DNA from: CADEFX01 sp050260355
Lineage (GTDB): Bacteria > Pseudomonadota > Alphaproteobacteria > Rhizobiales > Hyphomicrobiaceae
Assembly: GCA_050260355.1 (NCBI GenBank)
Contig: JBLNBZ010000069.1
Span: 24,343 to 88,342 of the forward strand
Length of the DNA stretch: 64,000 bases
Direction: 5' to 3'
Below the pieces are notes generated by a model. The model was given only the letters and a program-made list of their open reading frames with translations. It was not told where the DNA came from and ran no database searches. A program made the translations under genes and the position numbers. Shown piece after piece: positions 16,700 to 24,446 of the stretch; position 1 is the first letter of the stretch, and every line of letters starts with the position of its first letter.

Positions 16700-17138
16700 T
16701 ATGGCCCCGGATCAGGGCCTCCATAGCATCCCGCAACTGCTCATGGGTCGCGGGCTTGTCAAGGCGGGGCGCATGCTTGCAGGCGTCGTCGGTCGTGCTG
16801 ATACCGCTATACATGAGGAAGGGGATGCCACGCTCGGTAAGCCGCTTGCAAAGGCTGGTGGCGTCACCGTCCGGTAGGGCGTGATCCAGAATGGCGGCCG
16901 ACAATCCGTCGTGCTCGACCAGGAGTCTAGCGTGCTTAACGGTGTTCGTGGTCGTCAGATGCGCGCCGGCCTTCTCGAAAGCCATCGAGATGTCCAATGT
17001 GATCAGAGGCTCATCCTCGACGACCAGGATGGTGCAGCCTTGCAGGTGAGGGTATGACACGGAAAGGTCCTTCGCGCGGCTAGGCGCAAGTGACCTGAGG
17101 TAGGGCGGCCCTGTTTGTGTCCGGCCGCGACATCCCAA
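16686..17138 (-). CDS. Single-domain response regulator carried as IS passenger
   Basis: A 150-residue protein consisting of one receiver domain with no output domain. All phosphorylation residues are present: acidic pocket EDE (residues 41-43), phospho-acceptor Asp85 in AAILDHALPDGD, Ser111 in MYSGI and Lys128 in LDKPA. It could act as a phosphate sink or CheY-like partner of a hybrid kinase encoded elsewhere. A GTG at 17060 (VSYPHLQGCTILVVEDE) would remove an unconserved N-terminal stretch and may be the true start. The stop codon lies inside the left inverted repeat, so the gene belongs to the mobile element. No kinase gene is adjacent. Confidence 0.85.
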   Translation of the reverse strand: MGCRGRTQTGPPYLRSLAPSRAKDLSVSYPHLQGCTILVVEDEPLITLDISMAFEKAGAHLTTTNTVKHARLLVEHDGLSAAILDHALPDGDATSLCKRLTERGIPFLMYSGISTTDDACKHAPRLDKPATHEQLRDAMEALIRGHKISN

Positions 17139-17323
17139 GCGCCGGTCAATCCTCTCACGCGCAGCAAGCGTAATGACCGGCTACTGAGGCAAAGCCCGTG
17201 AAGCTAAGGCGGGCTCGGTGCTGCGTACTTGGACAACCTACCACACTAAGGGCGGTTCCGTCCCCAACTAACCCACACTCCTTACCGCTAAGCATGGCCC
17301 AGAGCGCCGACGCACTATATACT

Positions 17324-17336
17324 GGTCAAACTGACC
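17324..17336. promoter_or_regulatory. Small inverted repeat GGTCA-AAC-TGACC upstream of passenger gene
   Basis: A five-base inverted repeat with a three-base spacer lies 16 bases before the ATG of the small basic protein, just after a TATATA (17316-17321) that could be a -10 element. No matching -35 is seen. It may be an operator, but the arms are short. Confidence 0.3.
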
Positions 17337-17352
17337 TATTACCGGAGCACCC

Positions 17353-17586
17353 ATGCCTAAAGGCCCCAAAGGCCAGAAGCGCCCCGCTGATGTAATCGGC
17401 AACGCCGTCAAGGTGATGCGGATCGCCACGGGCGAGGAACAAGAGGACTTCTCGGCGGACGATGGCAAGGACCCAGCCGCCAAGGCGCTCGGCAGCCGGG
17501 GCGGCAAGGCGCGCGCTGCAAAGTTGAGCAGCGCTCGAAAAAGAGAAATCGCCAAGAGTGCCGCACGAAAGAGGTGGGCTAAGTAG
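17353..17586 (+). CDS. Small basic IS-associated passenger protein
   Basis: A 77-residue protein. Its N-terminal half reads PKGPKGQKRPADVIGNAVKV and the C-terminal half is Ala/Lys/Arg-rich (SRGGKARAAKL...EIAKSAARKRWAK). Similar small proteins are common in Hyphomicrobiales genomes, where they are annotated only as hypothetical. The basic tail suggests nucleic-acid binding, which is inference. CCGGAG precedes the ATG by five bases. It lies inside the insertion element, divergent from the response regulator and upstream of the truncated transposase. Confidence 0.8.
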   Translation: MPKGPKGQKRPADVIGNAVKVMRIATGEEQEDFSADDGKDPAAKALGSRGGKARAAKLSSARKREIAKSAARKRWAK

Positions 17587-17706
17587 AGTCCGATTTTGGG
17601 GCGGATACTTTTATGTTCAGCGCGCCAGCAATGATCTTTTTCTCGCCAATTTGAACCATCGCCTTCAGCCGTCCGGCTGCGGGTATCGCAAAGTTGCCAA
17701 GGACGA

Positions 17707-18369
17707 ATGACGCGATCACCCGGGATGAGGAAGCCGGTCGATGGCGCTGGCGACGTGTGGACGTGGACCGCCCTCGATGCCGACAGCAAGCTGATTATTC
17801 AATGGCACGTCGGCGATCGCAGCGGCGAGACGGCCGAGGTGTTCATTGACGATCTGGCATCGCGGCTGGTTAACCGGGTGCAGCTCACCAGCGACGGCCA
17901 CCGGCCCTACCTTGAGGCTGTGGAGGGCGCGTTCGGTGGCGATATCGACTACGCCATGTTGCAGAAGATTTACGGGGCCACGGTCGAAGGCCAGAAGCGC
18001 TACAGCCCAGCCGAGTGCATCGGCACGCAGACCAAGGTCGTCGAGGGCAACCCCGATCCGAAGCACATCAGTACGTCATACGTGGAGCGGTCGAACCTGA
18101 CGCTGCGCATGCACAATCGGCGTTTCACGCGGCTCACCAATGCCTTCTCCAAGAAGTTCCTGAGCTATGTCCACATGGTTGCGCTCTATACCGTCTGGTA
18201 CAACTGGGTGCGCATCCACAAGACGCTCCGGACTACGCCAGCCATGGCGTCCGGCCTTACGGACAAGCTCATGGGGTTCGAGGACATCGTGGCGCTGATG
18301 GACGCCGCGGCCCCAGCACCGAACCGGCCCAAGGTCTACCAGAAAAAGCCGGTTCAAATTTCAAACTGA
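17707..18369 (+). pseudogene. IS1-family transposase, N-terminally truncated
   Basis: A 220-residue frame matches the C-terminal two thirds of IS1-type transposases: GDVWTWTALDADSKLIIQWHVGD, NRVQLTSDGHRPYLEAVEGAFG (second catalytic Asp), RYSPAECIG, STSYVERSNLTLRMHNRRFTRLTNAFSKK (catalytic Glu) and RIHKTLRTTPAMASGLTDK. The N-terminal helix-turn-helix/zinc region and the first catalytic Asp (the VDEIWSF block in relatives) are missing. Neither the preceding 120 bases nor their other frames restore them, so the protein should be inactive. The stop lies within the right inverted repeat. Confidence 0.88.
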
Positions 18370-18378
18370 GACACTACC
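18356..18378. repeat. Terminal inverted repeat, right
   Basis: A perfect 23-bp complement of the left end at 16677-16699. It encodes the last residues (ISN) and stop of the transposase frame. Confidence 0.92.
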
Positions 18379-18386
18379 GTCTGCTC
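18379..18386. repeat. Target-site duplication, right copy (8 bp)
   Basis: GTCTGCTC, identical to 16669-16676, abuts the right inverted repeat. Confidence 0.9.
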
Positions 18387-18567
18387 AAAGTCCGAGCACG
18401 GTTCTTTTGCCGGGTGACACCGGCCGAGCCCGGGCGGCCGCAACCATACGGCCAAGACCGCCGGTCTAAAAGCCGTGACCGCGATGCCGAGTTTCGCTAG
18501 AACAGGCTCCTGGCAGGCCGCGACGGACGTGCCAATAGACGGCCAGACAGTTACGAGGGAGCGTCGG

Positions 18568-19983
18568 ATGGAAGGCTTGGCTCGGAATATCTCGCTCGAG
18601 GATATCGACCGCGAGTGCCTCTTCCATCCCAATACGTCCATCGCGGACCATCTCAAGAAGGGGCCTGTGATCTTCTCCGATGGCCGCGGCGTCCGCATCA
18701 AGGATCAGAAGGGCCGAGACATTATCGACTGTGGCGCCGGCCTGTGGTGCGTGAACATCGGTTATGGCCGGCAGGAGATGGCCGAGGCGGCCAAGTCTGC
18801 GATCGAAAGCCTCGCCTATCATCATATCTTCGGCGGTGCCTCCAACGAGCCGATCATCCGCCTGGCGGAGCGGGTCTTGGGGCTCTTCCATGACAAGTGC
18901 AATGCGCCGCAAATGTCGAAGGTGTTCTTCGGCATGGGCGGCTCGGACGCCAACGACACCAACTTCAAGCTTGTGCGCTACTACAACAATCTGCGCGGCA
19001 AGCCGGAGAAGAAGAAGATCATATCGCGTCAGGGCGCCTATCACGGGCTCACGTACGCTGCAGGCAGCCTGACCGGCATTCCGGTCTACCACAAGGCTTT
19101 CGATTTGCCGGTGCCGGGCGTGCTGCATGTCTCGTGCCCGCACTATTTCCGCTTCGCCCAGCCCGGCGAGAGCGAGGAGGCGTATGCCGATCGCCTCGTC
19201 GCGGAGATCGAGGCGCTGATCTTGCGCGAAGGACCGGAGACGGTGGCGGCCTTCATCGCCGAGCCGATCATGGGCACGGGTGGCGTTCTGATCCCGCCCA
19301 AGGGCTACTTCGAGAAGCTGCAGGTGGTGCTCGACCGGCACGACGTGCTGTTCATTGCGGACGAGGTGATCACCGGGTTCGGCCGCACGGGGCACTGGTT
19401 CGCAACGGGCGGGATGAACCTTCGGCCCGACATCGTGACGCTCGCCAAAGGCATCACCAGCGCCTACTTCCCCGTGTCGGCATCAGTTTTGTCGAAGAGG
19501 GTCTGGGACGTTCTGGCGGACGCTTCGCCTGAGATGGGTCCCGTGATGCACGGCTTCACCTACTCCGGGCATCCTGTCGGTGGCGCGCTCGGGCTCGTCA
19601 ATATCGACATTCTCGAGCGCGAAGGCCTGATCGAGCAATCGGCCGAGATCGGAGCCTATTTCCTCAGAAGCTTGAAGCAGCGCGTCGGAGGCCATCGCTT
19701 CGTCGGCGACGTGAGAGGCATGGGCCAAATGATCGCCGTCGAGCTCGTCGCCGACAAGGCAGCGCGGCGGTTCTTCGACCCCAAGGCGGGCGCGCATCGC
19801 CTATTGGCGGCCAAGGCCTTCGAGAATGGCGTTCTGTCGCGCGCGCTTCCGTTCATCGAGGTCACGTCGTTCTCGCCACCGCTGAGCATGAACAAGTCGG
19901 AGGCGGACGAGGCGACCGAGCGCTACGCCCGCGCCCTGGATGCCGTGACCGACGATCTCGCCAGGCTCGCCGAGGCACGTTGA
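18568..19983 (+). CDS. Class III PLP aminotransferase (omega-amino acid:pyruvate type)
   Basis: A 471-residue PLP-dependent transaminase. Asp265 (FIADEVITGFGRTG) contacts the pyridine nitrogen and Lys294 (TLAKGITSAY) is the Schiff-base lysine. GMGGSDANDTNFKLVRYYNNLRGKP and RQGAYHGLTYAAGSLTG are typical of omega-amino acid:pyruvate and related class III transaminases. The ATG at 18568 follows GAGGGAG by seven bases; an extended frame reaches 18475 but has no ribosome binding site. The insertion element ends 189 bases upstream and may have separated the gene from its old promoter. Confidence 0.92.
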   Translation: MEGLARNISLEDIDRECLFHPNTSIADHLKKGPVIFSDGRGVRIKDQKGRDIIDCGAGLWCVNIGYGRQEMAEAAKSAIESLAYHHIFGGASNEPIIRLAERVLGLFHDKCNAPQMSKVFFGMGGSDANDTNFKLVRYYNNLRGKPEKKKIISRQGAYHGLTYAAGSLTGIPVYHKAFDLPVPGVLHVSCPHYFRFAQPGESEEAYADRLVAEIEALILREGPETVAAFIAEPIMGTGGVLIPPKGYFEKLQVVLDRHDVLFIADEVITGFGRTGHWFATGGMNLRPDIVTLAKGITSAYFPVSASVLSKRVWDVLADASPEMGPVMHGFTYSGHPVGGALGLVNIDILEREGLIEQSAEIGAYFLRSLKQRVGGHRFVGDVRGMGQMIAVELVADKAARRFFDPKAGAHRLLAAKAFENGVLSRALPFIEVTSFSPPLSMNKSEADEATERYARALDAVTDDLARLAEAR

Positions 19984-20166
19984 GGCTGGCTCGGTAGGCC
20001 GCTGTTAACCGCCGGCGTTGCAACCTGAAGTGGGCGGAGCGCGGCCGTGCGCTCAGGGTTCGGCCAGCGCCTGGTTGAACTGCCAGCTAAACGGCTGCGT
20101 GCGCTTGCAGCGGCGGCCGGTAGTCCCCAATTGCTGAAGCAGCAACGGCAGCTCGAGAGAAAAAAG

Positions 20167-20415
20167 ATGCGCGGCGTCCTTCTGGTTGCAACCGTGGTCG
20201 CGGGAATTGGTGGCATGAGCGCGCAGGCCCAAGCGGTCTGCAACGTTCGCGGCGAATTCTGCGGCTACCCGGCTTGGGCGGCGAACGCTTTCACCGCTCC
20301 CCGAGATCGCGTGCCCGACTCCTGGCTCGAGAACCCTCCGGGGCGCATAATTTTCGGATACCGCGCCGAGCGGCCGCATCGCGTGCACCGCGCAAAGAAG
20401 CATCGCCATCGCTGA
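20167..20415 (+). CDS. Small secreted hypothetical protein
   Basis: An 82-residue protein with a clear signal peptide (MRGVLLVATVVAGIGGMSAQAQA, cleavage near residue 23). The mature part is about 60 residues with two cysteines (VCNVRGEFCGYPAW) and a basic His/Arg/Lys-rich tail (RPHRVHRAKKHRHR). The ATG at 20167 follows a purine-rich GAGAGAAAAAAG. The tail could bind metals or anionic surfaces. No family is recognised. Confidence 0.65.
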   Translation: MRGVLLVATVVAGIGGMSAQAQAVCNVRGEFCGYPAWAANAFTAPRDRVPDSWLENPPGRIIFGYRAERPHRVHRAKKHRHR

Positions 20416-20806
20416 GCCCCTGTCTGCGGGCAAATCATCGACAGACCGGTCCGACACTGAAGGTGTCGGTCGGCTTGTGCGGGAAGCGCGATCGCACGAA
20501 GCCCTCTGCATCCGTCAAAGGACGTTGTATTGTGGTGCGATGTCCTGGGAAGCACGTAGATCGGGCGGCATGACACGATGACACTAGAGCTGATAGTCCT
20601 GGCTGTGCTTTGGGTGCTCCTCATTTTCATGCTGCCTGGATCGCGATCAGGCCGTCGCGGCCGCATCTGCTCGCCCAGGTGAGGCTGCATTGCAGCGCTA
20701 ACAGGATCTAGCGGGTCAGCCATGCCATGGTGACCGCGGCGGTTGGAAGTGCGAACATCTGAAAGAATAAGAGCACGAGCCTGATGACCTCGTAGGTCTC
20801 CGGGCT
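20416..20806. other. Mosaic intergenic region with gene remnants
   Basis: About 390 bases without a normal gene. It holds a seven-base-pair hairpin CCGACAC-TGAAG-GTGTCGG (20451-20469, no T tract), a 34-codon hydrophobic frame (20578-20682) and, on the minus strand, what looks like the C-terminus of a membrane protein (20708-20810). The patatin remnant follows. The patchwork suggests accumulated deletions. Confidence 0.5.
20578..20682 (+). CDS. Possible 34-residue membrane peptide
   Basis: A short frame begins MTLELIVLAVLWVLLIFMLPG and ends in a basic tail (SRSGRRGRICSPR): one transmembrane helix followed by positive charge, as in small membrane proteins. The ribosome binding site is weak, and the frame sits in a region of decayed genes, so it may be a chance or residual frame. 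Confidence 0.25.
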   Translation: MTLELIVLAVLWVLLIFMLPGSRSGRRGRICSPR

Positions 20807-20810
20807 GTGG
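20708..20810 (-). pseudogene. Possible C-terminal remnant of a membrane protein
   Basis: The minus strand reads SPETYEVIRLVLLFFQMFAL then PTAAVTMAWLTR and a stop. This is a plausible last transmembrane segment and tail of a membrane protein, with no start codon before the reading runs into the complement of the patatin remnant. It may be a fragment left by a deletion. The family is not recognised. Confidence 0.3.
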
Positions 20811-21406
20811 ACCGCGCGTCGGAGCGCAGGACCAACGCGGTCCGCATCGACGGCGAGCTGTATTGGGACGGGGGCATTCTCTCCAACACGCCGACCGAGG
20901 TGATCTTCGAGGAGAACCCCCGCCGCAACTCACTGATCTTCGCCGTGCACATGTGGAACCCGGTCTGGCCAGAGCCCGAGACGATGTGGGAGGTGCTGCA
21001 CCGGCAGAAGGACATTCAATATTCGAGCCGCGTCGCCGCCCACATCGCGCGCCAGCTCGAGTCCCATCAGTTGCGGCATGTCATCCGCGAGCTCGCCGGA
21101 TGGGGTTGTCTCACGCGCATGCACGTGGTCCGCTTGCTGGCACCGCGGCTCGGCAACGAGGATCATACGAAGAACGTTGACTTCAGCCCGTCCGGCATCC
21201 GCCAGCGATGGGCGGCCGGTTATGCGAATGCGCAGCGTGCGATCCAGCAGGCGCCGTGGGAGGGCGAGTTCGGGCCGCTCGACGGCGTCGTTCTGCACGA
21301 GCCAAAGGACGAGGTTTGTATGGACACCGTGTCAAGCTCGGCCATGGGTCCTGCCGCACAAGCGCGCCACGCCGAAGCGGCCAGCACTGCCCGGCCGGCC
21401 GGTTGA
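20807..21406 (+). pseudogene. Patatin-like phospholipase, C-terminal remnant
   Basis: A 199-codon frame matches only the second half of patatin-like phospholipases: DGELYWDGGILSNTPTEVIF with the catalytic Asp of the DGG motif, then RRNSLIFAVHMWNPVWPEP, RQKDIQYSSRVAAHIARQLE and GCLTRMHVVRLLAPRLGNEDHTKNVDFSP. The glycine-rich oxyanion loop and the GxSxG nucleophile, normally about 150-200 residues upstream, are absent. The stretch between HVIRELAG and GCLTRMH also looks shorter than in relatives. The only starts are GTG-type codons at the break. It is best read as a 5'-deleted pseudogene without lipase activity. Confidence 0.8.
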
Positions 21407-21458
21407 CGAGATGCGGTCGAGATCGTTCACGCCGGGCCCATAGCAAGGGAGAAGGCCA

Positions 21459-22832
21459 ATGACCGAATTCGACGCCATTGTCATCGGCACCGGGCAGTCG
21501 GGGCCGTCGCTTGCACACCGGCTGGCGGCTGCAGGCAAGCGCGTTGCCATCATCGAGCGGCACCGCTTTGGGGGCACTTGCGTCAACACCGGCTGCACGC
21601 CTACCAAGACTCTCGTGGCCAGCGCCTACGCCGCGCACCTGGCCCGCCGTGCGGGCGACTTTGGCGTCGAGGTGCAGGGCCCCGTGAGCGTCGACATGAA
21701 GAAGGTCAAGGCGCGCAAAGACTACGTGCTGGGGTTTTCGACGCGCGGCATCGAGCGCGGCCTGCGGCAGAACCCGAAGATCAGTGTCTACACCGGGCAT
21801 GGACACTTCGTCTCGGAGCGCGAGGTCGCTGTCGGCGCCGACGTGCTGAGCGCGCCGCAGATTTTCATCAACGTCGGCGGGCGGGCGTCCATTCCTCCCA
21901 TACCCGGGCTGGACGGCGTCGAGTACTTCACCAACAGCACGCTGCTCGACGTGGACTTTCTTCCGCCGCGGCTGATCGTCATCGGCGGCAGCTATGTCGG
22001 CCTGGAGTTCGCGCAGATCTTCCGCCGCTTCGGCAGCGGGGTGACCGTGCTGGAGATGGCCCCGCGTCTTATCGCGCGAGAGGACGAGGACGTCTCGACA
22101 GCGGTTGCCGGCATTCTCCGGGCGGAGGGCATCGATGTCCGCACCAGCGTGCGCGATCTCAGAGTGGCAAAGCGCGGCGCAGACGTGACGGTCAGCTTCG
22201 CGGCAGAGGGAGGGCCGGCGGAGGTTGCCGGCTCGCACCTTCTCCTTGCCGTCGGCCGGCGGCCCAACACCGACGACCTGGGGCTCGACAAAGCCGGCGT
22301 TGCCACGGACAAGCGCGGCTACATCGAGGTCGACGACCAGTTGCGGACCAGCGTGCCGGGTATCTGGGCGCTTGGCGATTGCAATGGCAAAGGCGCCTTC
22401 ACGCACACGTCCTGGAACGATTTCGGGATCGTGGCGGCCAATCTGCTCGAGAACGATCCGCGACGGGTCAGTGACCGCATCACGGCCTACAACCTCTACA
22501 CCGATCCGCCGCTGGGCCGCGCCGGCATGACGGAGGCCGAGGTGCGCAAGTCGGGCCGGCCGGCGCTGATGGCCAAGATGACGATGGAGGATGTCAGCCG
22601 CGCCTTCGAGAAGGGTGAGACGCAGGGCTTCATGAAGATCCTCGTCGATCGCGACAGCAAGCAGTTCCTGGGCGCGTCGATCCTTGGTGTCGGCGGCGAC
22701 GAGGTGATCCACGCCATTCTCGATCTCATGTACGCGAAGGCTCCCTACACGGTGATGCAGCGCGCCATGCACATCCATCCGACCGTGTCGGAGCTCCTGC
22801 CCACCATGCTGGGTGATCTCGAGCCGCTGTGA
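21459..22832 (+). CDS. Mercuric-reductase-like pyridine nucleotide-disulfide oxidoreductase
   Basis: A 457-residue FAD-dependent oxidoreductase. FAD site DAIVIGTGQSGPSLA; redox disulfide FGGTCVNTGCTPTK with Cys41 and Cys46; NAD(P) site LIVIGGSYVGLEFAQ; second FAD motif VPGIWALGDC; dimer-interface HIHPTVSELLPTML with the catalytic His. It lacks the N-terminal metal-binding domain and C-terminal cysteine pair of true MerA, so the label means family only. No lipoyl-dependent complex genes are nearby. The substrate is unknown. The ATG at 21459 follows GGGAGAAGG. Confidence 0.88.
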   Translation: MTEFDAIVIGTGQSGPSLAHRLAAAGKRVAIIERHRFGGTCVNTGCTPTKTLVASAYAAHLARRAGDFGVEVQGPVSVDMKKVKARKDYVLGFSTRGIERGLRQNPKISVYTGHGHFVSEREVAVGADVLSAPQIFINVGGRASIPPIPGLDGVEYFTNSTLLDVDFLPPRLIVIGGSYVGLEFAQIFRRFGSGVTVLEMAPRLIAREDEDVSTAVAGILRAEGIDVRTSVRDLRVAKRGADVTVSFAAEGGPAEVAGSHLLLAVGRRPNTDDLGLDKAGVATDKRGYIEVDDQLRTSVPGIWALGDCNGKGAFTHTSWNDFGIVAANLLENDPRRVSDRITAYNLYTDPPLGRAGMTEAEVRKSGRPALMAKMTMEDVSRAFEKGETQGFMKILVDRDSKQFLGASILGVGGDEVIHAILDLMYAKAPYTVMQRAMHIHPTVSELLPTMLGDLEPL

Positions 22833-22857
22833 GCGGCCGCAAAAGGAGGACGCCATC

Positions 22858-22944
22858 GTGCAAGAGCCGGCTCCGTCCGCAGTGGCGCGTCTACAGCCGC
22901 TCGATCTGTTCGCCACCCAGGCGATTCTGCCGTCGCTGGGCTGA
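22858..22944 (+). CDS. Short 28-residue frame with strong ribosome binding site
   Basis: AAAAGGAGGA (22841-22850) is followed after seven bases by GTG and a 28-codon frame (VQEPAPSAVARLQPLDLFAT...). The Shine-Dalgarno match is among the best in the window, yet the frame is very short. It could be the surviving 5' end of a gene removed by deletion, or a leader peptide. No homologue is recognised. Confidence 0.3.
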   Translation: MQEPAPSAVARLQPLDLFATQAILPSLG

Positions 22945-23052
22945 GGCTGGTGCGCATGGGAGTGCCGGGCTGGCTCCGCGCCGGCCGGTAACGCTAGTCG
23001 GGGCTCGCAGCAGCCCCGGTCCGGCACAATCAGTATAATTCATTGATTTTAT

Positions 23053-23129
23053 TGGTACCGCCTCGTGGGATCGAACCACGGACCCCCAGATCCACAATCT
23101 GGTGCTCTAACCAGCTGAGCTAAGGCGGC
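23053..23129 (-). tRNA. trnH: tRNA-His (anticodon GTG), CCA encoded
   Basis: A full cloverleaf on the minus strand: acceptor GCCGCCT pairs with AGGCGGT, D arm GCTC/GAGC, anticodon stem CCAGA/TCTGG around TTGTGGA (anticodon GTG), T arm CGTGG/CCACG with loop TTCGATC. The discriminator base is A73 and the 3' CCA is encoded. The base before position 1 is T rather than the otherwise universal G-1, a feature known from a large alphaproteobacterial clade. The gene stands alone. Confidence 0.97.
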
Positions 23130-23356
23130 ACGCGCGACTTGCAATCTCTTAGCGAATTTCGCGTCTTCGGCAAGCCTTACCGGCGGGAATGCTTAGCCAC
23201 TTGCGGCTGCTGGCTTGCCCCTGGGTGAGGCATCCGTTCGCCTTCCTCGCCGGGCAGTCTTATAGCGACGCGGGCTGGTCCCGGCTACCCCAATTTAGTG
23301 CGATGCGAAACGTCGATGTAACGCGCAATCTGAGCCAAAGCCGTCGGTTGAGTCGA

Positions 23357-24436
23357 CTAGTCGTTGGCCAGGATCCGCACATCGGCGCTGTGGAAGCTGA
23401 CCGCGACGTCCGAGCCGGCGGGAATGTCCTGCTCGGAGTGCACGCGGATCAAACCGCCGCCCGCCTCCACGACATACTCGGAATAGGGACCCAGATAGTG
23501 CACCTCGCGCACGCGACCGGGCAGAGTTTGCACGTCGCTGCCCGCGATTTGAGGCGGCGCGCCGGCCTCAGCGATGATTACCGATTCGGGCCGCAAGACC
23601 AGTTGGCAGCCGCGAGGCGCACTGGCTGGCCCATCGCTGGCAACGACCGTCGAGGCGTCCGGGAGGCGCCACGTGCGGCCGTCGCCGACGGGCGTTGCGT
23701 CGATGAAGCTGGCGACGCCGACGAAATCCGCCACGAACCGATTGGCCGGGCGCCGATACAAGTCCTTCGGGGCCCCCTCCTGCATGATGCGACCAAGATC
23801 CATGACGATGACGCGGTCCGACATGGACAACGCCTCGGCCTGATCGTGCGTCACGTAGAGGGCGGCAATGCCGAGCTCGCGCTGCAGCCGCCTGATCTCA
23901 GCGCGCATCTGGTCGCGCAGCTTGGCGTCGAGGTTGGATAGCGGCTCATCGAAGAGCAGCACCCGCGGGCGCCCGACAATGGCGCGGGCGAGCGCGACAC
24001 GTTGCTGCTGGCCGCCGGAGAGCTGGGAGGGGTGGCGATCGCTGAGCCCCGTTAGGCCGACGACGCCGAGCGCCCAGTCGACCCGCTCCTTGATGACCTT
24101 GGCCGGGGCCCTGCGCACGGACAGCGGGAAGCCGACGTTCTCGGCCACCGTCATGTGCGGCCAAACGGCGTACGACTGGAACACCATGCCGATGTCGCGC
24201 TCATGCGGCGGAACCAGGATGCCGCGCGCGGGCTCCGACACGGTTTTGCCGTCAATCGAGACCGAGCCCGCGGCCATCTCCTCGAGCCCGGCAATGCACC
24301 TGAGCGTCGTGCTCTTGCCGCAGCCGGACGGTCCGAGGAGCGAAACGAACTCTCCTTCTGCGACCTCGAACGAGACGCCGTCGACAACCCGGCTGGGGCC
24401 GAAGACCTTGGTGAGATTGCTGACGCTAATGCTCAA
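23357..24436 (-). CDS. ABC transporter ATP-binding protein (Fbp/Pot type)
   Basis: A 359-residue ATPase. Walker A GPSGCGKST, Q-loop MVFQSYAVWPHM, signature LSGGQQQRVALARA, Walker B VLLFDEPLSNLD and the H-loop THDQAEA are all intact, followed by a C-terminal TOBE-type regulatory domain (about residues 240-359). It energises import with the two-domain permease and binding protein encoded upstream on the same strand. The only available start is TTG at 24436, ten bases after the permease stop and just downstream of an in-frame stop, so a TTG start is likely. Confidence 0.9.
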   Translation of the reverse strand: MSISVSNLTKVFGPSRVVDGVSFEVAEGEFVSLLGPSGCGKSTTLRCIAGLEEMAAGSVSIDGKTVSEPARGILVPPHERDIGMVFQSYAVWPHMTVAENVGFPLSVRRAPAKVIKERVDWALGVVGLTGLSDRHPSQLSGGQQQRVALARAIVGRPRVLLFDEPLSNLDAKLRDQMRAEIRRLQRELGIAALYVTHDQAEALSMSDRVIVMDLGRIMQEGAPKDLYRRPANRFVADFVGVASFIDATPVGDGRTWRLPDASTVVASDGPASAPRGCQLVLRPESVIIAEAGAPPQIAGSDVQTLPGRVREVHYLGPYSEYVVEAGGGLIRVHSEQDIPAGSDVAVSFHSADVRILAND

Positions 24437-24446
24437 GGTGCAAGCC

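Larger units (their letters stand above)
16677..18378. mobile_element. IS1-family-related insertion element with passenger genes (1,702 bp)
   Basis: The element is bounded by perfect 23-bp terminal inverted repeats beginning GGTAGTGTCTCAG (16677-16699, and its complement at 18356-18378) and flanked by an identical 8-bp duplication GTCTGCTC. Inside are a response regulator gene on the minus strand (16686-17138), a small basic protein gene on the plus strand (17353-17586) and an IS1-type transposase lacking its N-terminal part (17707-18369). Both outer genes end inside the inverted repeats, each with the residues ISN and a TGA stop. Perfect repeats and duplication point to recent insertion. Because the transposase is truncated, mobilisation was probably in trans by a full-length relative. 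Confidence 0.9.

Noticed and set aside
17639..17706. Minus-strand frame reading IPAAGRLKAMVQIGEKKIIAG inside the insertion element
   Set aside because: Short, without a clear start signal, and its sequence matches no known IS component; probably chance, though it lies where the transposase N-terminus is missing.
20451..20469. Seven-base-pair hairpin after the small secreted protein gene
   Set aside because: Not followed by a T tract; kept only as part of the mosaic-region description.
22999..23018. Hairpin CGGGGCT...AGCCCCG before tRNA-His
   Set aside because: No T tract on either side, so it is not a convincing intrinsic terminator.
21183..23027. 614-codon minus-strand frame opposite the flavoprotein gene
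   Set aside because: His/Arg/Ala-rich complement of a clear oxidoreductase gene; no motif or start signal.
23189..23941. Plus-strand frame starting upstream of the ABC ATPase gene
   Set aside because: Most of its length is the complement of the ATPase C-terminal domain; the unique first part shows no motif.
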